Program-made: the position numbers and the translations under genes
Shown: in pieces, positions 1-12,031 of the stretch
Numbering within the stretch: position 1 is the stretch's first letter
Layout of the letters: every line of letters begins with the position of its first letter
NCBI GenBank assembly: GCA_013398175.1
Contig: VZRZ01004325.1
Coordinates: 511,799 to 575,798 of the forward strand
Direction: 5' to 3'
Source: Climacteris rufus
Taxonomy: Eukaryota; Chordata; Aves; Passeriformes; Climacteridae
Length of the DNA stretch: 64,000 nt
The notes under the pieces: generated by a model
What the model was told of the DNA's origin: nothing
The model's input: the letters and a program-made list of their open reading frames with translations, nothing else
Database searches by the model: none

Positions 1-52
1 ACTGGAGTCCTGATTCAGCAAAGCATGTAAGAAAGCATTTCAGACACTGTGA
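1..52. repeat. Fragment of an ancient amniote inverted-repeat element
   Basis: The text TCCTGATTCAGCAAAGCA near the window edge, followed by a TAAG/AAGCAT stretch, resembles the outer arm of a palindromic repeat that I recall as widespread in turtle, crocodile and bird genomes (arms of the type 'tgattcagcaaagcacttaagca'). The segment at 14595-14689 ends in what looks like the complementary arm of the same type. The left edge is cut by the window, so length and orientation are unknown. The assignment rests on memory of the consensus, not on an alignment. Confidence 0.42.
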
Positions 53-559
53 GCCTTGGTGGCAGCCAGTGAACATGATTGCATTTACTGCTGGGATTCT
101 TGCTTCTCAAAAATCCCAACCAAACAAAACAGTTGCCCACAATGAAGCCATCAAAAATATTGTAAACTTTCTCTATTTTCACATCCTTGCACAGCATTTC
201 TTACACAGTTTGCATTATTCATAATGAATTGCTTTAATCAGAAGGACTTAAAGTTTTAAAGCTTCCTACATTTGCAGATCTTTTTCTCTTGGTAAATGTG
301 CTTAGGTGAGGGGGAATAGCTTGTGTGCTTTTCCGTGTCCTAGTACTTTTTTAATCAAATAGTAATGCTTCATGCAATAGACTTACTGCTCTTCCTCCTT
401 CTCCATCACCAAGAGTCTTAGAATATGTATGCTGACACCAAATAAATGAAAGCAGTACTTTTTTTCTTAGTGGAAAATGGCTGGTAAGACATCCCTACAT
501 CCCTCTTTGTTTTTCAAGCAGACCAGTGAGGGTTTTCAGCCAGACAAATGTTTTATGGC

Positions 560-775
560 AATAGTGCTTTATGTTTTCATAATACCCTTCTTCTAAGGGT
601 CTAAAATGCTTTACAGCTCTAATAAATTAAGCCTTACCACATCCTATGTGGTAGGTAACTATTATGCCCCTTTTATGGGGGCCAGACGTTGTGGAATAAG
701 CTGCATTCAGCAAGCCAGCACACTGTGAGCAGCCATTTGGGGTTTCATCCTAGAATGATCATGTGAATGCTGTCT
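560..775 (-). mobile_element. MIR-like (CORE-SINE) remnant, antisense
   Basis: Read on the plus strand, this segment follows the reverse complement of the MIR family tail and core in order: a TGCTTTACA block near 609, an AATTAAGCC block near 626, a GTGGTAGGTAACTATTATGC block from about 648, a CCCCTTTTATGGGG block, and a degraded CAGCAAGCCAGCACACTG block near 708-725 where MIR has its 'cacacagctagtaag' region. MIR-type SINEs are non-autonomous elements copied by L2-type LINEs and are long dead in birds. The copy is old: the purine-rich middle (gaggaaactgaggca in mammals) is almost erased. An alternative is a related reptile CORE-SINE rather than MIR itself. Confidence 0.62.
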
Positions 776-2220
776 ACAATGGAGTCTATAAAAGAGCTAC
801 CTACAAGGCAAAGCACTAGGGCTTTTAGGGGCAGTGTTTGTCTTTGGGCCTTGTGCAGAGACCTTTAAAAAAAAATTTGTGAAGAAAGACGTGATTAGAC
901 ACCAAGGAAAGTCTTGGAAAGAATTTCAGATGAAAAAGCCTAATAAATGATGAAATGAACGTTCATAAGTCTGGAAAGAAAAGTAGTGGGGAACATGGTC
1001 TGGGGGAATCAAAGAAAGATTTGAGAGTGGAGGAGCCATGACCAGATTTTCTTGGCTGCAATTCAAAATGTACAAGAGCATCTGGTCACCCCATAATACT
1101 TCAGCTGAGATAAAGTCATGATGGTTGTTAACTGCGCTCATTCCCAACCTGAAACCTAAATAACTATAGGCAGGTGCACTAACTCAGCTTTTAAATGCCC
1201 ACAGCTGAGCTGCAGCTCTGGGTGGTTAAATGAGTAACTAAAAGATTTCAGTGGTGTATTTGTGTCTGAAATAGGCACCTGACTGGTGACACCCCACGAG
1301 CCCGTGCAGGTGTGCTAAACATCTCACCATTTCCTTTGCTCTTGTCCTTTGGAGTCTGCAAGGATGACGACCACAGCAGGTTTGAGGAAACACCAAATCA
1401 TGGAAGCAACTGTGACACTAAATTTGTAAACAGGAACAGAAAAACCTAAACTAGTTTTAAAATTAAGCTCAGTGATGGTATGGACAGGAATGTGATGGTC
1501 TGGAATAGCTGGGCTCAAAACACTGATCAAGGAGAGACCCATCCCAAGGTAAATTAATATCATATGATAAACTCAGTGCTTCATGGCATACTTTTTGTTA
1601 AGCTGTTAAAAAAATCTTATCATACAGGAATAACCTCATTATTCTGTTAGGATGAAGCATGGAATACAGGCACCAAGGAATATCTTCTGTTCTGAAATAT
1701 TCATAAGTTTTTTTGTTTTCTTTTTCTACTGACACAAACAGTCAAAAAGCAGCCTGGAGGAAATGTCCTTCGCTTTTGGAAAATGAGTTGGTAATTTATT
1801 CACATAAGGCCATGTAGTCATTTTGAATTAGCACATTGTGGAATCTACTAATAAAATGAAGTCAGTTTACATTTTAAGCAACCTTTAATATTTGTAAAAG
1901 TAAATATCCCTTAATTTCTCAGCAATTTAGATGTAATGGAAATTGTCAGAAATTTTAATTTCTCCCCGTTTAGCTCACTCACAATGGCTGTCAAACAGTC
2001 AAGTGATATGACGTAAAGTACTGCTAATCGTTTCAGCACAAGACAGTACTTCAAAGGTAAGGCAAAGGATGTGCAGACACTAATGAAATTTTATTATCAG
2101 AACATAGAATTAGAATTGTGACAAGAGACAATGGTTGCAGTGACATGCAGCTAGAATGTTAAGCTTCTGAAATCTCCAGGCTGAGTCTCACAGACAAAAA
2201 TAGCTAAAGCTACAGACTTC
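776..2220. other. Unique noncoding sequence
   Basis: I see no gene or recognisable mobile element here. Open frames are short and lack family features. The part from about 1780 to 2220 is AT-rich with many TAAT/ATTA cores, a composition often seen in conserved enhancers, but conservation cannot be judged from one sequence. Confidence 0.6.
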
Positions 2221-2319
2221 TTAATAGTCTGAAATGGAAATTGAATGGGCTCAATTAATCAAAAGAGCAAACTATAGGAGATTACAAAAAGGGCTCATTC
2301 TATATTTTCAGACTATTAA
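2221..2319. repeat. 99-nt inverted repeat with a foldable interior
   Basis: Perfect 14-bp inverted arms, TTAATAGTCTGAAA at 2221-2234 and TTTCAGACTATTAA at 2306-2319. Inside them a second pair, GAATGGGCTC at 2243-2252 and GGGCTCATTC at 2291-2300, would pair over all 10 positions in RNA if two G-U wobbles are allowed. The two stems are separated by an asymmetric internal loop (8 and 5 nt) and closed by a 38-nt apical loop. This could be a small foldback transposon remnant or a transcribed hairpin. The large loop and internal loop are not typical of a microRNA precursor. I do not recognise a known miRNA in either arm. Confidence 0.6.
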
Positions 2320-5039
2320 CCTGCATGGTCACTATGTCCTGTCATGATGGTGTGGTTTGAAATCCATGTGTTGCTGCTCTGACAGTACATGTTTTTGTCA
2401 TTCATAGGAAAACATGGAAAGCTCATAAGACAGCACGGGATGATGATTTTTTTAAGCACATGCTTTGGCAGACCCCACCTAAAGGCAGCCTTGTTTCACA
2501 TGATCAAGCCAATTCTGTCTGTGGAATGGGACTGCATATTTCTAAGTGTGTGAGCATGAGGAGTTTGCTTCAGAGCAGATAACTGGTGCCCCCCAGCATA
2601 TCCAAGGGGAAACAATGGATTTAACTGACCAGTGAGTATTTTTGGTGTTCACTGAAGGAGTATCTACAGAAACCTGTGAGAATCTGTAAGGTGTTAAAGA
2701 AGAGTCAGCTTTGATGGTAGCAGGTTCATTTCAATTGAGTCCTTAAGTATTTGTAAAGTAAGTGTCACTGTCCTCTGCTCATTCTTCTGATTCTCTGAAC
2801 TGTGCTTTGTGTCCTGTTGCCTTGTGAGCCTCAGCAGCTGCAAGGGGAAATAAAAAATGCCACATGGAATTTATTAAGTTTGCTTCCTCTTGAATGTGAG
2901 TTAAACTTGGTAAGTGGGATCAAAGCCTGGAAAACTCTCTCTGCTTTGGAGAGAGATTATCTCGTCTGATATTAGGAACTTGGTCTCTGATTCTCAGATT
3001 AGTCCCATCTACAATGGCATCAGAGATAAAAAAATATTTGAGAGAGGTTGGAGGAAAAGTTAGAGGGATTGGAGACCCGTCATTATATTCTGTAAGTGTG
3101 TTTTAGGCCCTTTTAGAAGATGTCAGTTCCTTTGGAATTCTGTGCAAATATAAGGGCTTTATGAAAACTCACACCCAGCATGGATGTGATAGTAAGGAGC
3201 TCTGCTGCAACTTGCACAGGACACAACTCAGCAGGAAGTCTGCAGTGTCAGGCACTGGCTTTCCTTTCTCCACCTGCAGAGTAGCTATTGGCATTGGGGA
3301 AGGACACAGAAGTGTTTTGAGTGTAGAAATGAGGCTGGAAAAATTTTATTAACCTCCTCTAGTGCACTGGTTTCCACAGGGTACAGTTTCTTGCTTCATT
3401 TTAAATGGAGATGGAAGATCTACTGTTCTCTTTTGGAGATTCTCCTGCACTCTGACAGATATCTTGGCAAGAAGGGAGACTTTCCTCTGCTTAGGGAAAA
3501 GATCACAAAAATCATATAGTTTGTTAGCACTACTATATAATTCCATGAAACTGGCAATAACACTGCTTTCTAAATAAACAGGTAGGGCCACAGTATACAG
3601 CAGAAAGATGCTGGTTTGGCCAGGCAGGAAAATCCAGATTTTGAGTCCTAGTCAAAACTGCCTGTACCTGGTGCTTTCTGCTCAGACCTGCTGCATTTTC
3701 ATTCCAGGGAATGTGGCTGTATCCCACTGTCCCTTATCCTGTTCTCTTTCTACAGTGTCTGCATTTTATTTTTACAATTTTCTCCTAGAATCTTCCTTTT
3801 TTCCCCTCTTTCTCTCTCTCTCTCTTGCGTTTTTTTTCTCTGTAGTTTTTATTCTTGCAAAGGACATCTCCAGAGTCTGAAAATAGATAATTCACATTCC
3901 CTCGTGCTATTTCCTGTGCCACACTGCCACTCCCCTGCCAGTGTGGAGTGTAAACATGTAGGGATTCAAGCTATGCTAGTACAGATACTTGCCAAGGGCA
4001 AACTGTAACCCAGAGTGCTCGATCATTAGCTGAAAGCAAACTGCACATCGTACATGCACATATGTTGTCTGTTTACAGTTTTGATTCCATTGCTAAGTTA
4101 TTCAAGTCTAGCAGTCAGGGAACAAAACCAATGCCACATATGTTTGGTGACTAACCAAAAACGTGATTTGCCCTCACAATAAAAAAGGGGGAGGGGGAAA
4201 GAGTCAAAAGCTTGTATTCCCCTTAGTAATGCAATTTGGAACAGAGGTAACACGTGGTTTGAAAATATTTTGGGTGTTGTGTTAATAGTAAAAGCAGAGC
4301 AAATTCTGAATGGGCAATATTCATCTGTGCTGCTGCAGGGAGAGCAAACATTGCCACATGGCTCATGCAATGCAGCCAGCGCTGTGCCTGCTGTGAATAT
4401 CTGCACCAAACTGCTCCACAGGATTTGCCTACCAAGTAACAGTTCCCACTAAGGCTCAGAGTGCCTTAATTAGTTCATACACAGCTGAATGCATCAGAAA
4501 AGTGAAGAGAAAAGGAATTCTTGGGAATTGTTTGGTCTCCAAGCCCTAAACCGGAGCTGAAGGTTTGGGACCATGGTGATGTGGCCTCTTTCCCTTGGCT
4601 TCAGTGACTTGGGGGTAGCAGCTCTGTCCTCACTAATGAGGGTGTTGGAGGATCAATTAATTGGAGACTATGATATGCTTATGGGGTCACAGAGATATTT
4701 AAAATGGCTGGATCCATAGTGCTGCCTGTTGTATCCACCACCAGCTCCTCTGATACCTTCAAGCCCTGTCAGTGATGGCAGGGAAGCCTTATGGAAATGT
4801 AGAGTCTCACCACAAGGGCAAAGGAGTATGTGACTGCCTGGCGGGAAGCTTCTTGGCTTCCTGTGGTATTCTTGAACAATAAGCTTCCCTTGATCTGCAA
4901 AACCTCTTTCATGTAACATTCACATGCATCTTGTAAGGACTATTAATTAGACAAAAGGGGATGCAGGGAAAATTCAGATTAAAAATGTGGTCTTATTGGG
5001 AGGAAGAAATTGTTGTCCTGGCAACAACAAGCATCTGTG
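2320..5039. other. Unique noncoding sequence with a short TC microsatellite
   Basis: No gene supported. A (TC)7 run lies at 3811-3824 inside a pyrimidine-rich patch from about 3790 to 3845. Open frames of up to 103 codons at 4098-4409 (minus) and 90 codons at 3608-3880 (plus) are low-complexity or featureless and fit chance. Confidence 0.6.
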
Positions 5040-5199
5040 TTTTTCTCTCTCTTTCTTTTAATCCCTCTTTATTTCCTCTTTATTTCCTCTTTATTTCCCC
5101 TCTTTCCCCTCTTTCCCCTCTCTTTTACTCTTCCTTCCCCTTCCCTCCCCCTTTTTCCTCCCTCTCTTTTTTCTCTTTTTTCTCTTTTCCCTCTTTTAT
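5040..5199. repeat. Polypyrimidine tract with nested tandem repeats
   Basis: About 160 bases on the plus strand are almost all C and T. Within it an 11-bp unit, CCTCTTTATTT, is repeated three times exactly (5064-5074, 5075-5085, 5086-5096). It is followed by a 9-bp unit, CCCCTCTTT, at 5097-5105 and 5106-5114 plus a partial third copy, then irregular C/T runs. The few A residues come mostly from the TTTA of the 11-bp unit. Open frames across it (for example 4961-5335) are simply pyrimidine runs read as Ser, Leu, Phe and Pro and are not genes. Such mirror-like purine/pyrimidine tracts can form triplex (H-DNA) and are often variable in length. Confidence 0.9.
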
Positions 5200-8100
5200 T
5201 GGGAGAGGGACCTTGCCTTGTATTTGCAGTAACCTGCAGAAGGGCTTTCAGGCTGCAGCTGTTCCTGTGAGTTATGATGGTCAGGTTAGTCCTTCGAGTA
5301 GAATTTCATGTAGCATTTTGCAGGGCAGGTCTTGATGCTGATTTTTTTTCCTCAATGGACTCAGATTGGTATAAAAGTGGCTTAGCAGAGTCAAGTTCAT
5401 TCTTGGATGAGAAGGTCTGTCTTAGACAATGAGCCACTGTTCAAATTTTAGTTAAAATGCACTTGTGCCCTTCATGGAAACAGAAGTTGTTGGACGTGGA
5501 AAGCTTTATATGCAGAGGGAAATTATATAGAACTGATTTTTTTTTTCAAATTAAGGTGGCTCTTGGAAGATGAACAGAAAAGCTGCAGAGCTAACAGGCT
5601 TATCTTAGTGTATTGGTAGTAGTATTGTGTATTGGAGTGGGATAAACTATCAATTATTAATCTGAACCTTTCCTAATAGAGTTGAAAAGGCAAGGACAAT
5701 ATTTTGGTAAGGGGAAAAACCTTGAAATTGTTGTAAACCTCCTCTCTTCACCTTTAATACAACCTCTCGGTTTTTAATTACTCCTGTAAAGTGGAGCAAT
5801 CACAGGATCCTCCTGTGACATTTTCAAGTTTTCTGTCTGCTCCACTTACGAGAAACAAATGGGTCTGCTCAGCTCCATCTAGATTGAGTTTTTCATGAAG
5901 TCATTACTTCTGTCACAGGGACTATTTTCAAATTGAAAAATCTGAAACAATAAATGATGGTGAAGCAGTTAATAACTGTTAAGAAATCACATTTGGAAAA
6001 TTGCATTTAAGCAATAACCTTTCTCCCTGTAATTAAATGACAGAAAGGTCCTGGTTTTAATTAAGTCAGCAATTTATAGTTATGAAGCTATACTTCACTA
6101 TGCAGATTAGAAGATGATAGGTCACAGAACACCCTGAGTGCATTTTTAGCGGAGCTGATCTGGTAATTACTCCACTGTTCAGTGGTGACCACAGTGAACC
6201 GTATCTCTAGATTAAACAATTTTCTTTTCCCTGCTCCATGATGTATAACCAGGATGAGTAAATGTACCACTAGGACTGCATCGAACATCTTTAAATTAAA
6301 ATGGATTTTAAATGAGGGGGCATGAGCGAAGAAAGTAATGTTTGAAGAACAGCGGTAAAAATGAATGGGCCACTAGGCAAGTCTTGCAAGCAGAGAATAT
6401 ATCATTGTTTTACAGGGCTTTCTATCTTGTGCCTGAATGTTTGGTGCAGATTTATGAGGAAGTAAAATGCTAATGTTAGTGTATTTATAAACATATGATG
6501 GGGGTTTCATCTATAATTTATTCCCAAGCCCTGCATTATGCAGCCTATGAAAGAAAATGAAATGCTGTGTTGGACAGAGAAAGGGTTCATTAATACAGCT
6601 TTCACATTTTATTTAACTAACCCCTAGCTCATATTACACATTGATTATTACATTGTGAGATGTTTTTGAACACTTATTGTGTTCTGTTCCTCGGGCCTTT
6701 TGCTAGCTACTTCACTAAGATTTCAGCAGCATTCAACTGTCTTATTTCAAGTAGTACTAAGTATATTCACTTGGCCTTCAGGCATATGAACAGTGTATGT
6801 ATATTTATGATTTTTTTTTTTTTTTTCTGAAAGAGTTGGAGGAAAAGAGGTAGAGTTCAGTGTTACAGTTTATTAGTAAAACGTGTTATTTTAGTTTGAT
6901 GCTCACAAATAACCTGTACTCAGGTTGCACCACAGAGTCAGTTCCAATCAAATGTAACCAATGTAAGCTTTGCTGAACCAGAGTTTGTAAATAAGGAATA
7001 CTCAAATAGCACTTTAGTTCACAGTTGCTACTTCCTTTTACTTGTAAACAAACTAATTCATTGACCAGAATAACTTCTTTAATGGTCAAATTAGCTATCA
7101 GTGTAAATTGCCAGCACTGTGTGGAAATCTGTTGAGATTTGCCAATACAGCCTGGAATTTACTTACCAAGCTCAAATTTCCCATATATTACAACTGAGTG
7201 CGTGTTGAGGGGGAGGGGTGGTGTGTCTGGAAAGGGATGAAAAGCCAGTTACAAGATGATATTCATGAAAGTGGACATCAGTAACTATTGACATTAAGCG
7301 AAGACAGCATATGATGGTTTTCAAGTTTACTGATACAAATACTTGCTTACAATCCCTTTTTCCTCTGTTTGCTGGATGATTGTTTTCTTTTTAATCCCAG
7401 GTTTCTGCAAATCTTATTCTAATCTGATTTATTCTCTCTGACTTTAACAAAAGGGGCTTCAGTCAGCAGTAGGCAATGGCAAGATTATTTCAAGGTTGAA
7501 TTTGTCTAAACAGGGCAAAGAAAAGAAAGACAAAAGTAGCATCTCTTCCAGATTTTGGGAGGGTTTTTTGGGGGAGGGAGGTAGTGTTTTTTCCTATACA
7601 ATCATAACTTTATACTTGCTGAGAAAATCAAGGAATATTATAAAGTACTGAATGCCAGGTTTCTAAAATATACAATTGCTTAACTAAATGAAAAATTGTT
7701 TGAATAATGATGGGCCTGAAAAGGTGTCATAGAATCAGATGTCTCATAAAGTTTCTTCTTTTAAAAGAGGATAAATCTCCACTACAGATAATCTGGAATG
7801 ATGAGGGAATATGAAAATAATAGGAAAATATCTTATTTCCTTTTCCTATCCTTTTTTTTTCTTTTGAAGGGATTGAGATTTAATTTAATTGATGACAGAG
7901 CTTTGTAGTTTCCCCACCACCACCCACAAACAGCATATGCTCCCCTCCACCATTTTTATCCCATGTGGAAAGAAACAAGCTTAGCACCTTCTTCATACTT
8001 CTGCCTGTACACAGCTTTATTCTGAGACATCCATGTGTTTACAATGAAGTTTATAGGTGATGGCTGTTGGGTTGGTTTAAGCGTGGGAGCAAAACAAGGG

Positions 8101-9868
8101 GGCAGCTCTTTGGCTGCTCGGTGAGCAGTGGGAATTGAGCCCAAAGTACTGGTCATCCGGTGCAAAGGATGCACTTTGCACACTCTACACAGTCCTGGGG
8201 AAGCAGACTTTTAAAGATCAAATGAGCAACAGTTAGTTAGCAGAAACATGCCTTGGGTTCAGTAACCTGGGCATATTTTCACTGAGTTGTGAACTCTTAT
8301 CAGAAGCCCCCAATGTATCAGAGTAAGAACATTTTTCCTCATTACAGTGGTTTGTCTTACTTCTCTTTTCATCATTCTCTCTTTCTTTTATGTTCAGTAT
8401 TTTTATGGTACTTCTTTTCTTTTTTTATCTTTGTCTCTACTGCTGTTTACAATCCTCTGTGGGTACCACAGCGTATCAGGGTGAAGATATTTCAGAAAGC
8501 TGCTGTCTAGAAGGAATCTAGTGCTGCAGACCAAATTTTAGGTATTTTTTAAGACCTTCCTTAGCAATGTGTGACATTTGGAGTTAAAAGGGTGGGGATG
8601 CAGAGCTGCAGAGCCCAAATCCCTGAACATATAGCACAGATAAAATGGGGGCCCAAATGCCTTCTGTATAATACTGGGGATGGGGCCAGTATAACCAAAA
8701 ATCCACAGACATCCAAACTCCAGGATCTGCAGTCGGTTAGAGCTCTATAAAACTTTAAGCACGGAGATGAACAGCTACACTTTTCTAGAAATTGCTGTCT
8801 GTCACACCAACTTCTTGTTATCAGCAGAGCTTCTTATCAGCTCACTGGCATTTGTTAAAGGTAAGTGGAAATACATGAGATTTTAACTGGCTTCCACAGA
8901 AATGTGAAGCTATCCTCAACTCCTATTTTAAGACAGTTAGCTAAATCAGGATTTGCTTTATTGCTTCTGAAAAGCATGAATTTAACATTTTGCTTTCTCC
9001 TGAAACAGCTGGAATCACTTATACTTGGAGGTATAGATTTCCTGTCACTCCTTGCACAGTCTAAGGAAGTTCATGGCAATATTCCCTGTAGATAAGGCCA
9101 TCAAAATGGCTGTCATGAAGCATGCAGACATAAAGTAAATTGATGACAGAAGAATTATGCATAGGACTTATCCTTTAGTGATCATGTGCACCTGCCTTAA
9201 AAGGACATCAAGGGGAAGTCTCCCTTCGAGACAGCCTGTTCTTCCTATCCAGAAAAGAGAGACACAATTAAGGTGGGCAGGAAAGCGTTTGAATTATGGA
9301 GAGGTACATACTTCCTGATGTGTTTGACAGCAGAAATCAGATATGGAAAGCTGGTGAATTCTTATACTTCTCAGGGGAAAAATTGAACTTGAATCAATGT
9401 GACAAAAAATTGTCAAGTGGTGATAGCATGCTTTGGAAAAAGCAGTAAAATCCATCCCCCTTCGCTTTTACTGTGGAGTTCTTGAAGAACACCTTTTCAA
9501 GTTCACTTTAGTTATGTTAGCTTTGCAGAGAAGCCTACTGGAAAATGCTGGAGTACAGTACTTTTACCATGCCATGAATCAGATTATTATCTTCACTCTC
9601 AGCACTTTACCTACAGACAAGGATGGTGATACTTACACTGATATTCCAGCAATCTCTGCAGCTGCTCAGTTTCTGATCTTAAATCCTGCATCTAATGTTG
9701 AAACAATTACCCTGATCAGTTTTAATTATTCCATTGGTTCACTGTGGTGTTAAGAAGAAGCATAGTGCACAGATTAGCCTGATGGATATTAGCACTTACT
9801 CATTTCCCCCTTTTGCCAATGACTCTCTTTAATGCCACAGAGGTTACATATTTACTATTTCAGTTAGG
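5200..9868. other. Unique noncoding sequence with a poly-T run
   Basis: No gene supported. A run of 16 T lies at 6811-6826. The stretch 5880-6120 is AT-rich with repeated TTAATAA, AATTAAAT and TTAATTAAG elements, and includes the near-palindrome CAGTTAATAACTG. It could be a conserved noncoding element, but this is only a composition argument. Open frames are all under 80 codons. Confidence 0.6.
6811..6826. repeat. Poly-T run (16)
   Basis: Simple homopolymer without an adjoining retrotransposon body. Confidence 0.95.
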
Positions 9869-9870
9869 AA

Positions 9871-9950
9871 AGCCCTTGTGGTAGGTGCTGTACAAACAGA
9901 ACAAAGAGCTGTCCCTGTCCCTGCTGGCCCTGCCCCAAAGTGCAGGAATA
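9871..9950. mobile_element. Ancient L2/MIR-type repeat fragment
   Basis: The order GGTAGGTGCTGTACAAACA, then AACAAAGAGCTGTCCCTG, then CTGCCCCAAAG matches a repeat I recall from reptile and bird genomes (of the type 'gtgctaggcgctgtacaaacac...gacagtccctgccccaaagagctta'), which corresponds to the antisense 3' part of L2/MIR-class elements in mammals. Only about 80 bp are recognisable and a short direct duplication (GTCCCTGTCCCTG) interrupts it. The exact family is not certain. Confidence 0.55.
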
Positions 9951-11976
9951 TGGAACATGAAAGCTGCAGCAGTCAGGACTGTCCACCGGGAGTCAAGTAG
10001 CGAATTGGAATGTGGAATGAAAGTTGTTATTAGCTAATAACCTTTCCTGTGTGTCTCACAAGCTAATACATACTTGCCTCCATATTTAAAGGCTGTTGGG
10101 AACTCTGAAGCCTTATGGTATTTTATTTCTGGGATTGCAATGTCATCAAGATGGACATTTTGTTAATGTCAGTGCTAATAAATCTGGGGATTTGAAAGTG
10201 AAATGTGAAACATTTAGATTCTGCATACACTAGATCATGCATTTTATCTAGATTGTGTCTAAAACATGAAGCTCAACTTTGAAAAGCAGGTATTCAATCA
10301 GCTTTCTTCAGGAAGTCAGTCAGGACACGAACTTGTAGATCTCTATAGCAATCTGAGCATTGTTTCCTACAGCCTGTTTGTGTCAGTGTGTTTTGGGGAG
10401 TCAATTAGAACAGCTTTGCAGAAACTTCAACAGATACTGAGGATCAAAATGCAAAGCCACAAACATCAGGTTCCTGTGCACCCCATCCTGTCCTGTAGTG
10501 CCATCAGCCCGGACTGCTAAATTTGTGCAGTGAAGTGTTGGATTTCTTCCCCTTAAGGTTGTGGGAAAAACATGAGGTTTGTTAAGCTGAACCTCCCAAA
10601 ATTTTACTTTTTTTCATCAAAAAGAGCCTTGTTAGTGTTCCTTGTGACTATGTATGTGTTCAGCCCTCTGTTCAGCCTTCTTACAGGAGGATCATCAGAC
10701 TCATACTTTTTGGTGTCTGTTTATAAGCTGGAGACCTGACAGTCAGTATTAAAATATTGTGTGTTTTGCTGAGCAGCCTGACAATGCTGCCAAGAGATCC
10801 CTTAAATCCTCTCAGATTTTGCAGTCCCTCTTGGAATATTTTACTGATTTTTCTGCTGTTGCACTTGGCTCTGCTTAAGGAAGCCACGGCACAATGCACT
10901 TTTCTCATGTACTGTTGAAAATTGCCAAAACAGGTCACTTATACATCAAACCCCATCTATTCTTCTATTTTTAACTCTATCTGTTTGAACAAACTGTATC
11001 ATACTGATATTATAAGCAATGACATCAATAAAATAATATGCAAAAAATTTTAGGGACAGTCCATTAGTGAGAAATGGCAGCTCCTTGTTCATCCAGAGGA
11101 GTCCCTGCCTTGCTCCAAGGGCAGTCAGGATTCTCATGTTGTGTAAGTGGTCTCTGTTACATTGTGCTCCCTGTATGAGCTGCAGATTTCACAGCAGGAC
11201 ACTTTATCTTTGATTGCATCACTCATGTCTGGCAAGAACAGGACATCTCAAATGCTGTTTTTACACTTTGCAACACCCAATTGGGAACTGCAGATTATGT
11301 TTGCAATGTCTCACCTCAGGTGTGGTACTAGAGTGCAGTTGTCTTTGTGCAGAGTCCCATCCTTAGCTGCAGTTTTGCCTGGCTTAGGGTGGAAGTTAAG
11401 TGACCTTTTTTAACTGGCCACCCATTTGAAATGTCATCTAAAGTGGCAGCATGTGTTCTCAACTAAGCTTTCTTAATTTTGCCTTAGAAGCATACAGCAG
11501 GGTAAGTTTTCTTTCTGTACTGTGAATGTATAAAGAAGCTATTGAAAGCATTTCTTCTGTGAAATGCCTGATGTGGGTAAAGACTGAGTGATAAATCCAT
11601 TCTGTAAGGGATGATATTCACCTTTGTTTGTCCCAGCACCTTGCTGTGTCTCCCCAAAGACTCACTGGGACCTGGAGAAGGTCACAATCTGTGCCTGAGA
11701 CACTTATTGAAAGTAAGCATAGCAGCACACTGCGGGTGTAGCAAGGCTGGGTGTTAGAGAGGTTTAAAATGGTGAGGGAAGGAGTGCCATGGCAGCAGAT
11801 AAAGGAGTGACTTTGGGGCAGTGTTTTTGTATGGTGTCTTCAGGAATGGGCTGCCTGAAGTCTACAGGATGAAAAATGTTCTCTGTAACGTTGCTGGCAG
11901 CAATTTGCAGTCATTTCTGGTACAAATGGACATAGCTCTGTTCTATTTATGGAAGGTTCCTGTAATGTGCTCAGGC
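9951..11976. other. Unique noncoding sequence
   Basis: No gene or clear repeat seen. The open frame of 88 codons at 11147-11413 has no recognisable features. A good donor-like GGTAAGT occurs near 11501 but only a very short possible exon precedes it, so I do not call one. Confidence 0.55.
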
Positions 11977-12031
11977 CTCCCACTGACTTTAGTGAAGCTG
12001 TGCCCACTTACAAGGCTGGTGAACCTGGCCC
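11977..12031. repeat. Possible ancient amniote repeat fragment
   Basis: CTCCCACTGACTTTAGTGAA followed by GCTGTGCCCACTTACAAGG and GAACCTGGCCC resembles a common reptile repeat of the form 'cattgacttcaatggagctacgcccatttacaccagctgaggatctggccc'. The match is by eye, over about 55 bp, and diverged. A second, weaker stretch of the same type may lie at 12438-12505 (CTTACACCAAGGGCC ... AAATGAAGTGACTTGG). Confidence 0.4.

Noticed and set aside
4961..5335. 124-codon frame over the polypyrimidine tract
   Set aside because: It is a C/T run read as Ser/Leu/Phe/Pro, not a protein.
6190..6207. CACAGTGAACCG, similar to miR-128
   Set aside because: The match breaks after 12 nt and there is no fitting precursor hairpin; the small local fold has a 3-nt loop.
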